Source of the DNA: Adineta vaga
Lineage: Eukaryota; Rotifera
Length of the DNA: 64,000 nucleotides
Assembly (NCBI GenBank): GCA_021613535.1
Contig: CP075493.1
Location: 558,001-622,000, forward strand
Direction of reading: 5' to 3'
This document shows positions 43,578 through 55,692 of the stretch, one piece after another. How positions within the stretch are numbered: position 1 is the stretch's first letter; each line of letters opens with the position of its first letter. Under the pieces are notes generated by a model. The model saw only the letters and a program-made list of their open reading frames with translations, was not told the DNA's origin and made no database searches. Position numbers and translations under genes: made by a program.

Positions 43578-43937
43578 TTAACTATTGTTTGCATAAGCAC
43601 CTCCACCTTCACCGCAACAACAAAGAACAAGAAGAACTATACAAATAATTCCTCCAGTAATATTTCCAGTCGTAAAAGAAACAATAGCACCAATTAAAAA
43701 TCCAAGAAGAATAAGAAGAGCAAAACAAGCAATGCAACCAAGGCAAGCCGAATTCATGTCACCAGCACCACGAAGATTTGTTTCTGATTGTTCATTAGAT
43801 AAAGATGGATTATCTGGTATTGTAATTTGAACAGGTTCTTAATAGAAAGAAAAAAAGAAAAAAAAATGATTTAATTATTTGAAATAAAATTCACCTGTTG
43901 ATTTAATTGTATTTGTTAAATCAGTTATTGTAAATAT
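43578..43937 (-). CDS. Small two-helix membrane protein, 5' end missing
   Basis: Two exons are clear: 43937-43895 (IFTITDLTNTIKST) and 43837-43578, joined in phase 1 with GT-AG ends. The second reads EPVQITIPDNPSLSNEQSET, then a Cys-rich helix (CLGCIACFALLILLGFLIGA), a short loop and a second helix (GGIICIVLLVLCCCGEGGG), ending YANNS. No ATG precedes in frame, so at least one 5' exon is missing from my model; a candidate ATG near 43997 does not join cleanly. The family is unknown. The Cys/Gly-rich second helix suggests palmitoylation, by inference. Confidence 0.55.
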
Positions 43938-44630
43938 CTAAAGAAAAACAAGATTAGATGGGAGATCTCGTAGACTGACTACAAGATAAATCATGTTCGA
44001 GAATATTCTACGTATAAAATTAATATTGATCAAATTTATGAAATAATAAAATAGATAATGAATTTATTCGAATTAATATATTTAAAAATAATTAATAAAA
44101 AAGAAAATATTTTAATTGTATTTCTTGTTTTTCCATATGAACAATTTTGAATTGTTAAAGAAAGTATGAAATTAAAATGAATAATTCATTTCTTCAATAA
44201 CAATGAATTTATATATAATTTTAACATTCAAGGAAGAAAGTTCGCTTTCTCCAACATAATCTTTCTTTGTTTAAATAAATAAAAAGAATTTTTAAAAGAG
44301 AAAATACTTCCTTTCAATTATATCCAAGTTTTCAACAATTTTTTTTTTTTCATTTTTAAACTTTCAAATAAAACCGAAGATTCTCGAACTTATCCGTAGT
44401 GTTAAACTTGAAATTTAAATTCAATTAAAATCTTCAATTTTCGACGATATTTCGTGTTCCCAACGCTGCGATTTCATTAGAAAGAGGTTTTTTTCCAACC
44501 ACAACATATTTATGTCAACACCTGTTAATAGCTACCTTTTCTATACGCATTCTCAGCAACATCCTCAAGATGGTATATGCAAGAATAGATTTCAAATATA
44601 ATAATATTATTAAAATATGATATATTTAAT
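43938..44630. other. Gene-free spacer
   Basis: May hold the unseen first exon of the small membrane protein. Otherwise AT-rich with no supported feature. Confidence 0.5.
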
Positions 44631-45574
44631 TTAATTGAAATCAAGAATAAATTTTTGTATTCTATTATTTCTATGATCAACAACAAATAAATTAAATTGT
44701 AAATCAAAAGTTAAACCAATTGGACCATCAAATTGATTTGATTCTTTACCTTTACCATTTCCACCAACAACAATAAATCCAATTCTATTTCCCGGTCTCC
44801 AACACATAATTCGATTATTTCCAAAATCTGCAACAAAAATATTTTTAAATTGATCAATAAAAATCGCTTGTGGATTCGATAATTGTGATAAACTATTTCC
44901 TTTTCCTAATCCACCTGCAACAACCGAACCATATTTAGCATCTTTAATCCATTTAACAATTCTATTATTATTACTATCTGATACATAAATTGAATATTCT
45001 TGATCAATAAAAATAAAAGTCGGCCAATTTAATTGATGATCTCTACATCCTTTACCATTTCCACCTGCAACAATTGTTCCATTATTTTCTCCTTTCTTCC
45101 ATTGTTTAACTTCATTATTTTCATAATCAGAAACATAAATATTTCCATCTTTATCTAAAGTAATACCATAACAATTAATATTAGAAATAAGAATTGTTTG
45201 TTTATTATTTTCATCTTGTCGTACAATTCTTTTATTTCCCCAATCACAAATAATAATCGAATTATTTTTTTCATCTTTAATAATATCCGTTGGTTGATTT
45301 AATTGATTAATACCAAAACCAAAACCATTTCTTCCTGCAATAATTTCTCCTTTTTCATCATTAGATTTCCATTTCATTATACGATTATTTCCATAATCAG
45401 CAATATAAATTGTTTGATTAAAATCAATAAAAATTCCTTGAGGCCAAAATAATTGATGTAAATCTTGACCTGGTTGATTTCCTCCTACTATTGTAATACC
45501 AGATTGTTTCCATTTTAGATTTGTATTGATAAAGAGATAAGACAAAAAAGAAAAGTAAAAAATCGTTTGTTCAT
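44631..45574 (-). CDS. NHL-repeat beta-propeller protein, with 5' frameshift
   Basis: The long frame 45545-44631 encodes about six NHL repeats. Each has a hydrophobic strand pair followed by D.GNNRI(M/V)KW, e.g. YIADYGNNRIMKW, YVSDSNNNRIVKW and FVADFGNNRIMCW. These form a six-bladed propeller used for protein or ligand binding, often extracellular in rotifers. The frame itself opens with TTG. An ATG at 45574 gives a good signal peptide (MNKRFFTFLFCLISLSIQI) but in a different phase, and meets TAA just before KWKQSG. A single-base indel in this A/T-rich segment, real or an assembly error, best explains the mismatch. No intron fits. Confidence 0.75.
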
Positions 45575-46243
45575 TTTTATCGATATTTACGAAAAAAACT
45601 TAATCTTCTAGAGGCACATTTAATCGTATAATGGTGATATAAAGGTGAATGACGATATAATATATATTGAAAAATATTTTGAAATTATTTCATAATTTCT
45701 ATTTGATTATAAATATAAGATTTATTCAAAAATAAAATTACATAAAAAAAAATTCTTTTTTTGGAATTATTAATATGAATTGTTATAGTAGTGATTATGA
45801 TGAAATTATATTCTAAAAGAAGAATTTAATAGATTATCAAATGTTTAATTTTATTTAAATAAGATAATTTGTTAAATATTTTATTATTTCTCTTTTTTTT
45901 TTTTCTTAAATTTTAATTTTGAAATTTTGTTCAAAATAAATTAATATTTGAACAAAAGAAAAGATTTTTGTTTTATTTAATAAATGAAAAAGAATATTTG
46001 ATTATTATCGAATATGTTTCTTCCAATATTGTTTCCCTTGAATAATTTTCCCTTCTTTATCAATTATCTCATGGAAATTTCCTATCTCAAAAATATTATA
46101 TAATAAAAGATAATTTTTTACATTTCTTGTAAATATTTTTAATAAAAATGGTTTATTTATTTCATCGATTGGAATTTTTTTTATATAAAAATCTTTATCA
46201 ATATCAATTTCGATTATTTCAAACTTCAATTTCTTATTTGAAA
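45575..46243. other. Gene-free spacer
   Basis: AT-rich, with poly-T near 45890-45905. A minus-strand frame overlapping the TPR gene start begins with TTG and is treated as a shadow. Confidence 0.5.
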
Positions 46244-46660
46244 ATGAATTCAAATGATGACCAAGGATTATTAGGAATAAAAGATACAACTGATTATCTT
46301 AAATATGAACGAAATGCATTATTATTTCTAAAAACAAATGAATATTGGAAAGCATTATTAGCTTTAGAAAAATCATTTGATATACAAAAGAATATATTTC
46401 ATTCAAATCATATTAATTTAACATTAATTTATGATAAAATTGCTTCTGTTTATTATCAAATGGGTAAATATAATCAATCACTTTTATTTTATGAAAAATC
46501 ATTTGAAATACGAAAAAGAAATCTTTCATCAAATCGTATTGATTTAGTTCAATCTTATCAAGATATGTCTCAAATTTATTTTATTAAAGGAAATATTTCT
46601 CAAGGTATTCGATTACATCATAAATCAATTGATATTAAAGATAATCTTAAACAGATTTAA
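46244..46660 (+). CDS. Short TPR protein of kinesin-light-chain type
   Basis: About 138 residues from ATG 46244 (MNSNDDQGLLG); an upstream in-phase ATG at 46148 would add 32 residues of low-complexity text. It holds two to three tetratricopeptide repeats: ALLALEKSFDIQKNIF, SVYYQMGKYNQSLLFYEKSF, then IYFIKGNISQGIRLHHKSI. TPRs form helical scaffolds for protein binding. Bdelloids have many KLC-like TPR proteins, often joined to ADP-ribosyltransferase domains. No such domain is visible upstream, so this may be a fragment or a stand-alone copy. Confidence 0.65.
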   Translation: MNSNDDQGLLGIKDTTDYLKYERNALLFLKTNEYWKALLALEKSFDIQKNIFHSNHINLTLIYDKIASVYYQMGKYNQSLLFYEKSFEIRKRNLSSNRIDLVQSYQDMSQIYFIKGNISQGIRLHHKSIDIKDNLKQI

Positions 46661-48303
46661 TCTTTTTCTTATTCATTTATAAAAATATTTATTAAAACAA
46701 TTTCAAATCAATATACAATTACAAAGATATATTTATATGTTTATATAAATTTTAACCAAGGTTTTCTTTCTTATTTTTTATTCAAGATGTAACTAATATT
46801 TTCTTTATTTTTTTTTAAAATAATATTAATTAATCAATCATTTATATTTTAAAGTCAAATTAAGAAATTTTTATATTTTTTCTTAAATAAAATATTATTA
46901 TAAACCAGCATGAATTATATAATCAATTGTAATGAAAGGCGATAAAATCGAAAATCTTTCATTTCTATCAATACTTGTAGTTTGACCTGATCAAGTATGG
47001 GAATAATTACCATTTATCTTAATGGACAATCCCGTGACACCTGTCGGAATATTATTTTATTGGTTCATCACTACCACTTGTGATACCTTCATAGTTATAT
47101 GTGTGTATGACCAGTAATAACTTGATTTCACCATCAACAATGAAAATATCATTCGATCTAGAGTCCGGCGGAACGGTCGAGATCGTGATGAAAAAACTCG
47201 GTCCCGACGAACTCTACCTAAGGCCAATGTTTTTATCTCATCTGGTAACAATTTAACATTCACATCTAATATTCTTATCATTATCTATATCGGTTTATTT
47301 TGATTATTTTTGAGTATGATCGCGGGTGAGGATGTATGAATGAAGAAAGACATCCTATACTTTATGTCATACTTATTTATACCCTTGAAATCATATATCG
47401 TTATAATAGATTAATTTTTTGTGAAAACTGTTCATAGCCGTCATTTGAAGTTTCCATCAGTCGTGACATTCGTTGAAATTGTTTGTCGTGTGTACACGGC
47501 CTTGATTATGGTATACGATAGAACTAAAATAATGGAACTGTGAGTGTAAGTGCGCGCAAGGAGAACGTTTTCTTATACGTATATTCATACTCATGTACTC
47601 GTCACTATATGATGTTACGATTCTCATTGCTAAAAGAGTATCACTCAAGATGCCAAGAACTTGGCACAATAGGTGGAAACATAAGCCGTGAATCGCAGTC
47701 GTCCACATATGATTTATGGTTCGATAATGAAAACTATGCGAAAGAAATGTCGTTCATGAATGTGTCATAATCTCAGTTCTAGACTTCATTATGGATGAAG
47801 GTGCGTAATTCTTGTATCTATTTCGCATTCATTCACTATCATCGTTAAAATAATCGCAGCAATTTCAAAAAACGTATCGTAGCGAGATATCATATTTTAT
47901 TCAATTGTCAGCCTAAAAAAGATAGATTAACAAGCACGTTCTTCACACTTACAATATATAATGAATATACAGAACATGATAGAGCAATAAAACGATAATG
48001 ATACGAGAGAACACGTTATCACAATATAGTCAGAAATATAAAACTATTTCTTGCTTATTATTTCAGAGAGAAAATGAGAGTGAAGTCAGGCAAATTCTAT
48101 CATCATACTTCATCGTCTATTTGCATATATGATTATCATACGTCTTCATGAGTATATATCCTATTCCATAATATTGAACATTCGGAAATCAATTATGCCT
48201 CAGTGATCAGTTCGTACGGTTTCTGGAATTCGACATCAATTGCATTCCTTGCAACTTTTTCTCGGAATAATACATTCATTCACTCACATCCGTTTCAGAA
48301 TAA
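46661..48303. other. Spacer with an isolated coding-like patch
   Basis: Upstream of the large receptor gene. At 47107-47251 (plus) a frame reads MKISFDLESGGTVEIVMKKL followed by GPDELYLRPMF, with noticeably higher GC than its surroundings and a possible GT donor. It is protein-like but unrecognised and has no partner exon. A second patch at 47640-47770 has mixed composition. Neither is strong enough to call a gene. Confidence 0.4.
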
Positions 48304-51300
48304 ATGGCGATATTTAGGTTTATATTGTTTATACATCTGTTCGTAGTTTTCAATGAATCGTTCCATCTCTACCATACAAATGTTGCGGATAATCATGATT
48401 ACAACAATTGTTTGTATTCATTCACAATGAATATTGAAATCAATGAATGGCAATTAGTACCTTATTGTATCAGACACGATTTGTTCAATATCAATAATGT
48501 TAGTGGTTATTGTAACGGTGAGATCGATTTCACTTTTCGAGATTTGAAATTGAAGAATACGAACATTTATCATCTATACAGATGGCATGCATCTATCGAT
48601 ATAATTAATGATTATCAGAAATATCTAATCAATAATGATCCACTATTAGCTAATCGACATTATTGTAACTGTTCAGGTAAGATTCAATTAATATTTATTG
48701 AATTGTTAATTTCTAAATAAACTATTTTTTAGCTCACTGGTTTGGTGATCAATGTCAATATTCTTTCGAACAAGCAGATGAGATTATCTCGTTCGATGAT
48801 ATAATCAAATTTCAGTTCGCTAGAAAATATCCTCTGAACGATAATTATGAAAACTTATCAGACAGGTCGATGCTCACATGTTACAAAGGTCTTCAATGTC
48901 GTTCAACAATTTGCCTTGATTGGCGGCAAATTTGCGACGGTGTATTTAATTGTGAAGATGGAGAGGATGAATCCGAAGATTGTTTATTGTTGGAGATGAA
49001 TGAATGTGAAATAAATGAATATCGATGTCGACATGGAATGTGTATTTCAAAAACGTTTCTAATCGATTTTAGCTATGACTGTATGGATCTAAGCGATGAA
49101 ATTGAAACATACACTATGGATAATTCGGATTTCAACTGTTTTTCCTCGTCAGCATTGTTATGTGAATATCGCTTATGTAATATAGGTTATTTTTCGTGTG
49201 GTGATGGACAATGTCTGTATATGAATGATGAATATGATTCATGTGACAACGGTCGTGATTTGTTTCTTCGAAAGAACCTTCTTCTTTCTACTTTAACTAA
49301 CAACAAAAACAGTTCGACTAATACCACCTTTGAATGTTGGCTTATAATGCTATGTGTATCTGGTGAAAAAGATACAAATCTATTTAATTACGATTATGAT
49401 AGATGTAAGTGTACATCATATTCTTGGAATACTGAGAGATGTCAGAAAATCTTACGCGAAAGTTGTCCTACTTCTCTGCTTTTCCAAACTGGAAGAAATT
49501 TCATGTATCCATTCGTTCAATTTTTTTATCACAATACAGCAGACAATGATTTTGATTGGATCTGGCCAACTCACATTTGTTATAAATACAGTAACTGCAA
49601 GAGTTTTCTATTTAATGGTTTGCCATTGATCGATGGCATGTTGTGTATCGCTGAAGAAGAACTTAATACTGATTGGATTTCAAATCCATCATACTTAACA
49701 TTAGCTTTTTCGGGATGTAGTTCTCGTCATTTATTCGGATTAGGAAAGAATGAGCGGCTTTTTCACTGCAATGAATCGTTGAAAATTATTTCAGTGCATC
49801 GTTTAGATGATAGTTTTCCTGATTGCTATTACAAAGAAGATGAATCTGTCTATATAAATTCAACTGGGACGTATACTTTTAATTTTACAGATCGTTTCGA
49901 ATGTGTAACGGACAAAAGAATGATACCACGACTAATGATTGGTAGTGGTATCTGTTCTGATAAGTCCGATAAATTGTATATTGGTAATTGCAAAAAAGCA
50001 CTTGATTTTGGATGTCAGTTTATTCGAGGTCTTTACTCATCATCTATCTACTATTTATTTAAAGAAAATTGTAATGGTGTTTTGCACATAACGTTTTCTA
50101 TTGACAATGAAACAGATGAAACAAATTGTGAAGAATGGCCAGTGTATCGATGTGATGGTCATTGGGATGTCAGTAACGGTGAAGATGAATTGAACTGTCA
50201 TAATACCATTTTATCTTACATCACGCATAAAGTCTTCAGATGTGATGTTAACGAACATTATTGCGGACTTAGAAATGGAACTATAAGTTGCTTATCAAAA
50301 CAATACGCTGGTGATGGCGTTGTTGATTGTATCGGAGCAACAGATGAAAGAACAAGTTCTTGTAATCATACGGACGTTGTAGGTCCATTTAACTGCGGTT
50401 GGGATATATGCATACCGGTAATGTATCTTTGCAATCATATGAAACTATGTAATCAACCTATTGAAAATATATTTTGTCCATGGATGATACACTTTACATG
50501 TGCTTGGCAACAATTTCCTTGTAAAAATAGAACATGTATTGAAAGATCTAAACAATGTGATAACATTATCGACTGCGAACCAAATGGGGAAGATGAATGG
50601 TTTTGTGATCTTAATCCTCCACAAATCACGTTGGTGTCTCTGGATAAAATTATAGAATATCCTTCTGTAATTCATGCACAGAATAAGATGATACATTCTA
50701 CAATTCACTTAACCAAACCATTACGAATTAATTACCCTTCATTTAAAACAGGCAATTCATTCGATGTCTGGTTCTGTAATCGAGGTATTCTTGTTACGGG
50801 AAGATTTCTCGATATCACGTGTTTTTGTCCACCGAGTTACTATGGTCGAAGGTGTGAATATCAAGCTGAATTTTTATTAGTTACTGTTCGAATCGATATA
50901 CCAATCAGTTTAGTTAGTCGTCAGTATCAACAAAATCTCATTCTATTAGTAGCTCGTTTGTTTCTCGATGATGAAGTGGTCCATCATGAACAGATTATGC
51001 ACATGCCATTAATGAAACAAATGTTTTATTTAAACTATCCTCGATCATCACCGAAACGGCGCGCCAATTGGTCTGTTTTTCTCGACGCATTTTCAGTTAC
51101 AAGGAACAGTGTTGATTTTAAAACATCATGGCTATTCAAAGTGCCATTTTCCTTCCTTCCTGTTAATAGACTTGTCTTACATCTAATACTAAAAGACCAA
51201 GACATTTGTAATACTCTTAAATGTATTCATGGTGTTTGCAAAAAATATTTGAATTCACCACATTATGCATACTGTCATTGTGAAGACAATTGGTCTGGTA

Positions 51301-53159
51301 AGAATTGTAATATAACGACAGTCTGCTCATGTACTGCAGATGGTAGATGTCTTAACCATTATCACACATCGATTTGCATCTGTCCTCTTGGTCGAATGGG
51401 CAGTAAATGTCAAACGCTATTTGATCCTTGTATTGACATGAAATGTCAAAATGGTGGAACATGTCTACCTCTCGATGAACGACAATTCCCGAAATTCATT
51501 TGCGCATGTGACATCGGCTATTACGGAACTTATTGCGAACTGATTGATGCTCAGATTAATATTCACTTTTCAAGTTCTCTTGCCGATCGAGTCAATGGAT
51601 TTTCAACAGTAGTCTTTGCTCATTTTCTCGAACAACATCATGATTCACCCGGAATTATGATAGTTCAAAATCGTGTGCTACACAAACAAGTTCAGTTCAA
51701 CAAACCATTTCATGTACTTAACAATAATCAGATGTATCTTTCAAGTTTTATTCTTCTTCAGATCTACTTTGAGCCCAATAAGTTTGACTTTTATATCGCT
51801 GCAATTATCAAAAATTCATTAACAAACATTACGACGACAGTTTATCAATCAAATCGATGTCCACATGTTAACGAACTACTTTTGAATAGAACAATACGAG
51901 AATTTCCACCTTTAAAAAAAGTAAAATATTATCAATATGCATGCGAAGTAAACAATACAATAAAGTGCTTCTATGATGAAGCTTATCTTTGTTTCTGTGA
52001 TAAATATCTTCGCCCAGAATGTCTTTTCTTTCAACAACAAACAACGCAATGTACAATAGATTATTGTAAGAATAATGGACAATGTGTACAAAATAATTTC
52101 AATGGAATATGGGATTTTGGTTGTGTATGTGGTGGATGTACGTACGGTTCTTTGTGTCAATTAGCAACGTCACAATATGCGCTCTCGTTAGATGTTATAC
52201 TCGGTCAAGACATTCGTGAAAACGTATCATTTAGAAATCAACCTTTTCTAATCAAGCTAACATTATCTGTTCTTATTGTAATGCTCTCAATCGGATTAGT
52301 ATCTAACGTTTTATCATTCGTAGTTTTTAAGCAGCCAAAAGTTCAGGATTTCGGATGTGGCGTGTATTTATTTTGGCTCTCAATTATTAGTCAGGGTGGA
52401 CTGTCAGCACTGGTTGCTCGATTCTTTTATTTATTAGGTACGCAAATTTACGATGTTCAGAGTCGTTCGACTGCACTCTGGTGTTGTATAATTTTGGAAT
52501 ATTGTCTTACTGTGTGTCCAATGCTTTTCGACTGGCTAACGACATGTATCGCGGTTGAACGTAGCGTCAACATGCTCAAAGGTACTTCATTTAAAAAGAT
52601 GGATAGTGTTCGGTGGGCAAAACGTATGATATGGATTCTTATAGTCGTTATCTTAATGTGCGCATGGCACGAACCGTTCATTCACCAACTGATTGATGAT
52701 CCTCGAGCAACAACTCAGCACACATGGTGTATGATCGCATTTCAGTGGCCATGGTTAGAACATTATCGTTCAACAATAATTATAATAAATCTGATTGTTC
52801 CAGGTACGATTAATTTGGTTGCGACCATATTTTTATTGTACAAGTCAACAAGAATGAAACAAAATCTTCTCAGCAAAGGAACAAAAAAAACAAATTTTAC
52901 AATATTCAAGAAACAGTTGCCCATGTATGGTAGTCCGTTTGGATTAAGTGTTTTCAGCTTGATTCGACTGATTATTGCGTTCACACTAGTCTGTATTACT
53001 CATCAATGGCAAAAGTACTTTTATCTCACAGTTTATCTCGTTTCATATATTCCATTGATGAGTACATTCGTCATTTTTATTTTACCAGCCAAGATTTATA
53101 AAGCAGAATTTAATGTATTACTTCAACGAACGGGTCGAAAACTAAGATTCTATCTTTAA
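48304..53159 (+). CDS. LDLa/EGF seven-transmembrane receptor, 1599 residues
   Basis: Two exons, 48304-48676 and 48733-53159, separated by a 56-bp intron in phase 1. The join completes an EGF-like ending (YCNCSAHWFGDQC). It begins with a signal sequence (MAIFRFILFIHLFVVF). The extracellular part has LDLa-type modules from about residue 173 (CLDWRQICDGVFNCEDGEDE, and others near FSCGDGQC and CKNRTCIERSKQCDNIIDC). EGF modules run from about 950 to 1250 (CQNGGTC, FICACDIGYYGTYC, CKNNGQC). Seven helices span about 1300-1575, with AVERSVNM in the DRY position after helix 3. I see no GAIN/GPS cleavage site. It is probably a cell-surface sensor or adhesion-type receptor. Such LDLa-EGF-7TM chimeras are a bdelloid-rich family. 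The 4.4-kb uninterrupted exon is unusual beside its neighbours. Confidence 0.9.
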
Positions 53160-54249
53160 TACAGAAATTTATTCAACACGATGTGTTACAAGACATGAAT
53201 CGATTTGAATATTTAAATAAGTTCAAGAAAAGAAATCTGTTGTAATTTTCACTTACAATGAGATTGTGTTCTCATCCTGTTTAATGATGCTAATGCCAGA
53301 CGATGTGAGTTTGAGTACATGTAGATGTCATTTTCATTCGTACTCGTATACCTTGTCTAGGGAATAAATAAAATATATCTATTTATTTCTATCTGTAAAA
53401 ACTCGATTATAGTACCCTTGACAAAGAAACAAACATTATTTTTCATATTAAAATATAATGAACAAGAAGAAAAAAAGTAATTTCTACTTATTTGAAACTT
53501 CCATTTTCATACAAAGTTGAAATGGATTCGAAACGATTATTTATATATTCACTCTATACTATAGTAGTTTATGTGATGATTTTTTTATATTGAAAGAAAA
53601 CACACATTTTCTTGTGCAGACATCAGATAAAAACAAGAGACAAATCAAGGATAGAACGGTATAAGAAGGTTAAACATGAAGAAAAATACGAGAAACTTTT
53701 GTGTGGTCACAATTCACTCTTGATTGATTATATTGATAAGAATTATTATGGGTCAATCGTTTCAGCGATTCTAATTGAGAACTCACACTTTTCTTGTTAT
53801 AACTCTCTTTTGAACATCATTCTTAATAATAATGTATCATATAGACGTCGATCTATAAGCGTCAATACTGTAAAGATAGTTGTTAATTTATATTTGTCTG
53901 ATTACTCTAGTGTTGTCATAAGAATATTGGATGATTTTCCAATTGACAGCTTTGATTGATAATATTTATAATTAAAAACTATATTAATTAAAATGAATGT
54001 AAAAAATAAATAGGAGCCTTTGATTTTTGTCACTCATCTCTTTGGAGAAAATTCCACAAAAAATAATCATTGATATATATATATCAACGACATTGTATTT
54101 ACATTTGGATTATTAAAAAGGAATACGACAGCAAGGTACAAAAACAAGAGAACATAAGTTAGTTGTATTTCCGACTATCTAATTAGAAAGTAAGAACGAA
54201 CTGATGAGATTGATGTGTAAACATGCTATCTTCATCCTCACTCTCATCC
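53160..54249. other. Gene-free spacer
   Basis: The 115-codon frame at 53612 starts with TTG, has no motif and was not called. A short perfect palindrome (GATATATATATATC) occurs near 54073. Confidence 0.5.
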
Positions 54250-55131
54250 TCACTCAATTAGCAACTTTTTCATCATACGTAATGCTTCTAATGCAGCAAG
54301 AGGTAACGAAATATTATCTTCATGTTTATCAATATGTGCTTGATGTAAATTGATTCGAATATGTGCCGCATGGCCTCCACGTGTACGATGTTCTGCTATG
54401 ATGCGTGTCGCTTCAGTACGTACTTTGGCCATTACAGTTCCACAGCCAATTTCTAAAACAGTCAGCATTCGTTCGGCAGATAATTCATAAAAGAATGTTT
54501 CATGACGTATACGTGCTACTTCAACATGGGATGTATTCCAATGACCATCGACTGCCAATGCCGTACATATACGTGTTGGACCACCACATTCTATGCATAA
54601 TGGTGGTGATCCAAGTAATAACATTGTGTTCAAATTTACCAAGGGCATATTTGTCGTGTCTAGTGGCCATGGATCTACACCACAGTTATGCATACACTGT
54701 GCATCATACATTGATCCATGCATCTCGAATACATTGTCGGATGTGAAGCCTGAACGTAAGAAATGACGATCCAAATTTGTTGTTATAACACGTAGAGTAC
54801 GTTTGCGACATTTACTCCAATCATAAAGTATCTGATAGCCGACATGTGGCAACACATTCATGTATTCACGTTGTCTTGTGAGCCAATGTCCCCATGCTAA
54901 TGCAGGATTTTGTTTGAACAATGTATGATTGGATACATCATATATATTCAGCCCGATTTGTGCTAGTCGTGGATGTGCACGTTGAATACCACCATAATAG
55001 TCTGGAATACCAGCATCGACACCCATTCCAGCACCTGCCGCTATTAATAGTACATCAGCGTTACGTACGTACTCAGCTGCACGATCTATGGGTTTTTCAG
55101 GATCTTGTTGTTGGTCTCGAATAATAGTCAT
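54250..55131 (-). CDS. Bacterial-type Sir2 family NAD-dependent deacylase-like protein
   Basis: An intronless 293-residue protein; ATG at 55131 (MTIIRDQQQ). Sirtuins use NAD to remove acyl groups from lysines or to transfer ADP-ribose. The NAD-binding loop is GAGMGVDAGIPDYYG (33-47), TTNLD is at 117-121, and EMHG contains the candidate catalytic His138. Cysteine pairs C146/C150 and C179/C182 fit the zinc ribbon. The C-terminus LEIGCGTVMAKVR matches the cofactor-contact end. The wording (LLIAAGAGMGVD, FEMHGSM.. QC, VDGHWN) follows a bacterial Sir2 clade rather than animal SIRT1-7: GAGxS has Gly for Ser, and PDFR is PDYY. Higher GC than the surroundings and lack of introns suggest horizontal transfer, by inference. 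It is divergent from the SDR gene at 55693. Confidence 0.85.
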   Translation of the reverse strand: MTIIRDQQQDPEKPIDRAAEYVRNADVLLIAAGAGMGVDAGIPDYYGGIQRAHPRLAQIGLNIYDVSNHTLFKQNPALAWGHWLTRQREYMNVLPHVGYQILYDWSKCRKRTLRVITTNLDRHFLRSGFTSDNVFEMHGSMYDAQCMHNCGVDPWPLDTTNMPLVNLNTMLLLGSPPLCIECGGPTRICTALAVDGHWNTSHVEVARIRHETFFYELSAERMLTVLEIGCGTVMAKVRTEATRIIAEHRTRGGHAAHIRINLHQAHIDKHEDNISLPLAALEALRMMKKLLIE

Positions 55132-55692
55132 TATTAGTTGACGAATTATGGGATATGGCAATGAAACGACGATTTTGAAGATAATATTCAAGAATGTGAA
55201 TTGTCAACAATGAAGTATACTTTTTTTAAAAGTTAATCAATAGATAAGACAGACAATTGTTCAAATCTTATTGTATTCAACCAGTTAGATGGAAACATTA
55301 TATATATAAGAAGATATATACAAAAGCAACAAAAAGAGCAAGCGTCAGCATGATGTAGATAAAATCGTGACTAATAAAAATATCAAGAGTCAGCATAACG
55401 AAGACATTTTTCAGCACAAACAGGTACATGACATACTCAAATTAGATCTAGTTCTTTTATAAGTCAAAATATAGTCATCTCCGTACATATCATAGAGAAG
55501 AGAAAATATGAAAAGAACAGAATGAGTATGCATTTTCTTTTCTTCTATTTTCGGCACAAAGATACTTCATTGGAACGTTATCTATGAAATACAAGTGTAA
55601 ATTAAAAAAGCTTCGTCTTATAGCTCTGTTTTATTTACTATAACATGTGTACATCATTCGGTATAGAAAAAATTTTTAAAACACTATAAAAT
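55132..55692. other. Divergent promoter region between Sir2 and SDR genes
   Basis: 561 bp between two gene starts on opposite strands. It would have to contain both promoters. No specific element was recognised. Confidence 0.5.

Noticed and set aside
46005-46289. 94-codon minus-strand frame overlapping the TPR gene
   Set aside because: It starts with TTG, and the opposite strand has clear TPR repeats. It is probably an antisense shadow.
53612-53959. 115-codon plus-strand frame
   Set aside because: It starts with TTG, contains no motif, has no splice partners, and the composition is typical of chance AT-rich frames.
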